Shown one piece after another: positions 60,654-61,293 of a DNA stretch of 61,293 nt (positions within the stretch are counted from its first letter, which is position 1; every line of letters begins with the position of its first letter). A program made the translations under genes and the position numbers. The stretch lies in IMG/VR virus record IMGVR_UViG_3300010885_035234, positions 1 to 61,293 of that record. One strand, 5' to 3'. The notes below the pieces were generated by a model that worked only from the letters and a program-made list of their open reading frames with translations, had not been told where the DNA came from and searched no databases. Source of the DNA: a virus.

Positions 60654-61293
60654 TTATTTGATGCCGTACTGCTTGTCCAAGTCTGCCCATTCGGATTGGC
60701 AAAAGTCCAGGACTGCCGTCAGGTATTCGGTGATCTCGTTGATTGTAACCTTGCCCATAGAGGGGTTAAAGCCACCGCCCATGCCCAGGCGACCAACCCG
60801 CTCCCGCTTGCCGATGCTCTTGCGGAACGCCCGGCCCACCGCATTAATATACTTAGGGTCAAACGGGTCGGTCATGCCACGGGTATCAAAGTGGCCCATG
60901 TCGTAACTGATGTGCTGGATCTCGCTCATCACCATCTCCATGCGGTTTAGTGCCATGTCGCCGCTTTTCCAATCCTTTAAGACCTCCTTGCAAAAGACAA
61001 CCCACTCCTGACGCTTCTTGAAGCCTTTTGGCTCCATACGCCCGTGCCGTTGAGCCATTGTTTCAGGCTTGCCTGGAGTGGCGGCTTCTTTCAAGTCGCC
61101 GCCCGTGTAGTCTAAAAACGAATCAAAAGCATCCTCTGCACTCCATCCGTCCTTTTTGGAATCCCATAACGGGTCTTCCAGAGGAGCCGTCCGCTTGCCG
61201 TTCTGATCGCACCGCCATATGGCGGCTTTTGTCCAATTCTGATTTGTTGACCCTTGCCCTTGGCTTGGGGGTTCGGATGTAAAGCAGAAGTAC
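60654..61293 (-). CDS. Hypothetical protein, 5' end beyond the window
   Basis: The frame is open from the TAA at 60654 to the right edge, at least 212 codons, so the gene starts outside. A TTG at 61094 is a possible internal start, but coding-like sequence continues upstream (SEPPSQGQGSTNQNW, then AIWRCDQNGKRTAP and WSAEDAFDSFLDY). The C-terminal part is helical with WKSGDMALNRMEMVMSEI. Any leader lies beyond the window. Function unknown. Confidence 0.7.
   Translation of the reverse strand, partial: YFCFTSEPPSQGQGSTNQNWTKAAIWRCDQNGKRTAPLEDPLWDSKKDGWSAEDAFDSFLDYTGGDLKEAATPGKPETMAQRHGRMEPKGFKKRQEWVVFCKEVLKDWKSGDMALNRMEMVMSEIQHISYDMGHFDTRGMTDPFDPKYINAVGRAFRKSIGKRERVGRLGMGGGFNPSMGKVTINEITEYLTAVLDFCQSEWADLDKQYGIK

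Overview
The window reads as part of the genome of a large T4-like (Straboviridae/Kyanoviridae-type) tailed phage. The evidence is a set of replication genes of the T4 kind: family B DNA polymerase, UvsX recombinase, gp41-type helicase, gp61-type primase, gp32-type single-strand binding protein and gp59-type helicase loader. A gp33-type late-transcription co-activator and TATAAATA-like late promoters are also present, and genes are tightly packed with ATGA and TAATG overlaps. Lipoprotein signals and a holin plus probable one-piece spanin point to a host with an outer membrane. A secreted cohesin-like protein ending in two dockerin repeats resembles exported proteins of planctomycetes; that host assignment is only an inference. 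No capsid, portal, terminase or tail-tube genes were recognised here.

Layout. About 1-17.3 kb, plus strand: two small structural-type proteins, dUTPase, a DUF1599-like protein, a glycosyltransferase, an orphan DNA methyltransferase with its own consensus sigma70 promoter, an AdoMet decarboxylase-like protein, an ABC-ATPase/GNAT fusion, a GroES-like co-chaperonin, the replication block, ThyX, a class II ribonucleotide reductase, a thermonuclease, the dockerin protein and a RuvC-like nuclease. About 17.3-25.6 kb, minus strand: probable spanin, holin, a tubulin/FtsZ-like GTPase, structural-type proteins, an NMNAT-like nucleotidyltransferase, a KxDG (ligase-fold) protein and two tRNAs. 25.6-35.4 kb, plus strand: one 3246-codon adhesin-like gene with tRNA genes on both sides. 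35.4-38.4 kb, minus strand: four tRNAs, a DUF5856-like protein, a complete tmRNA gene whose encoded tag ends in LAA, then gp32, gp59 and gp33 in T4 order. 38.6-42.9 kb, plus strand: a repeat-rich fibre protein. 42.9-48.5 kb, minus strand: a Cas4/MGME1-like exonuclease, an HNH endonuclease and the first of the head-cargo proteins. 48.7-52.4 kb, plus strand: two paralogous virion-type proteins. 52.4-61.3 kb, minus strand: a dense cargo operon that runs off the window edge.

The most striking feature is that at least eleven minus-strand proteins, nearly all between 45 and 61 kb, begin with a short N-terminal sequence of the form MK-(S/T/P/Q)-(F/Y)-x-x-(F/Y/L)-(I/L)-x-E. This closely resembles the capsid-targeting sequence of the T4 internal head proteins, which is cut after an (L/I)-x-E site by the prohead protease. 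Behind these leaders lie a PD-(D/E)xK nuclease, a HAD phosphatase, a NUDIX hydrolase fused to a second domain, a GNAT acetyltransferase, very basic proteins and several unknowns. Between them sit a possible ADP-ribosyltransferase, a ParB-like protein and a secreted trypsin-like lipoprotein. I infer a large set of head-packaged proteins that may be delivered into the host with the DNA.

The genes fit a lytic programme. dUTPase, ThyX, RNR and nucleases feed DNA synthesis. Polymerase, helicase, primase, UvsX, gp32 and gp59 copy and recombine DNA. gp33 and late promoters turn on structural genes. tRNAs and tmRNA support translation. Holin and spanin open the envelope. Three large adhesin blocks, coded opposite to their surroundings, probably set host range.
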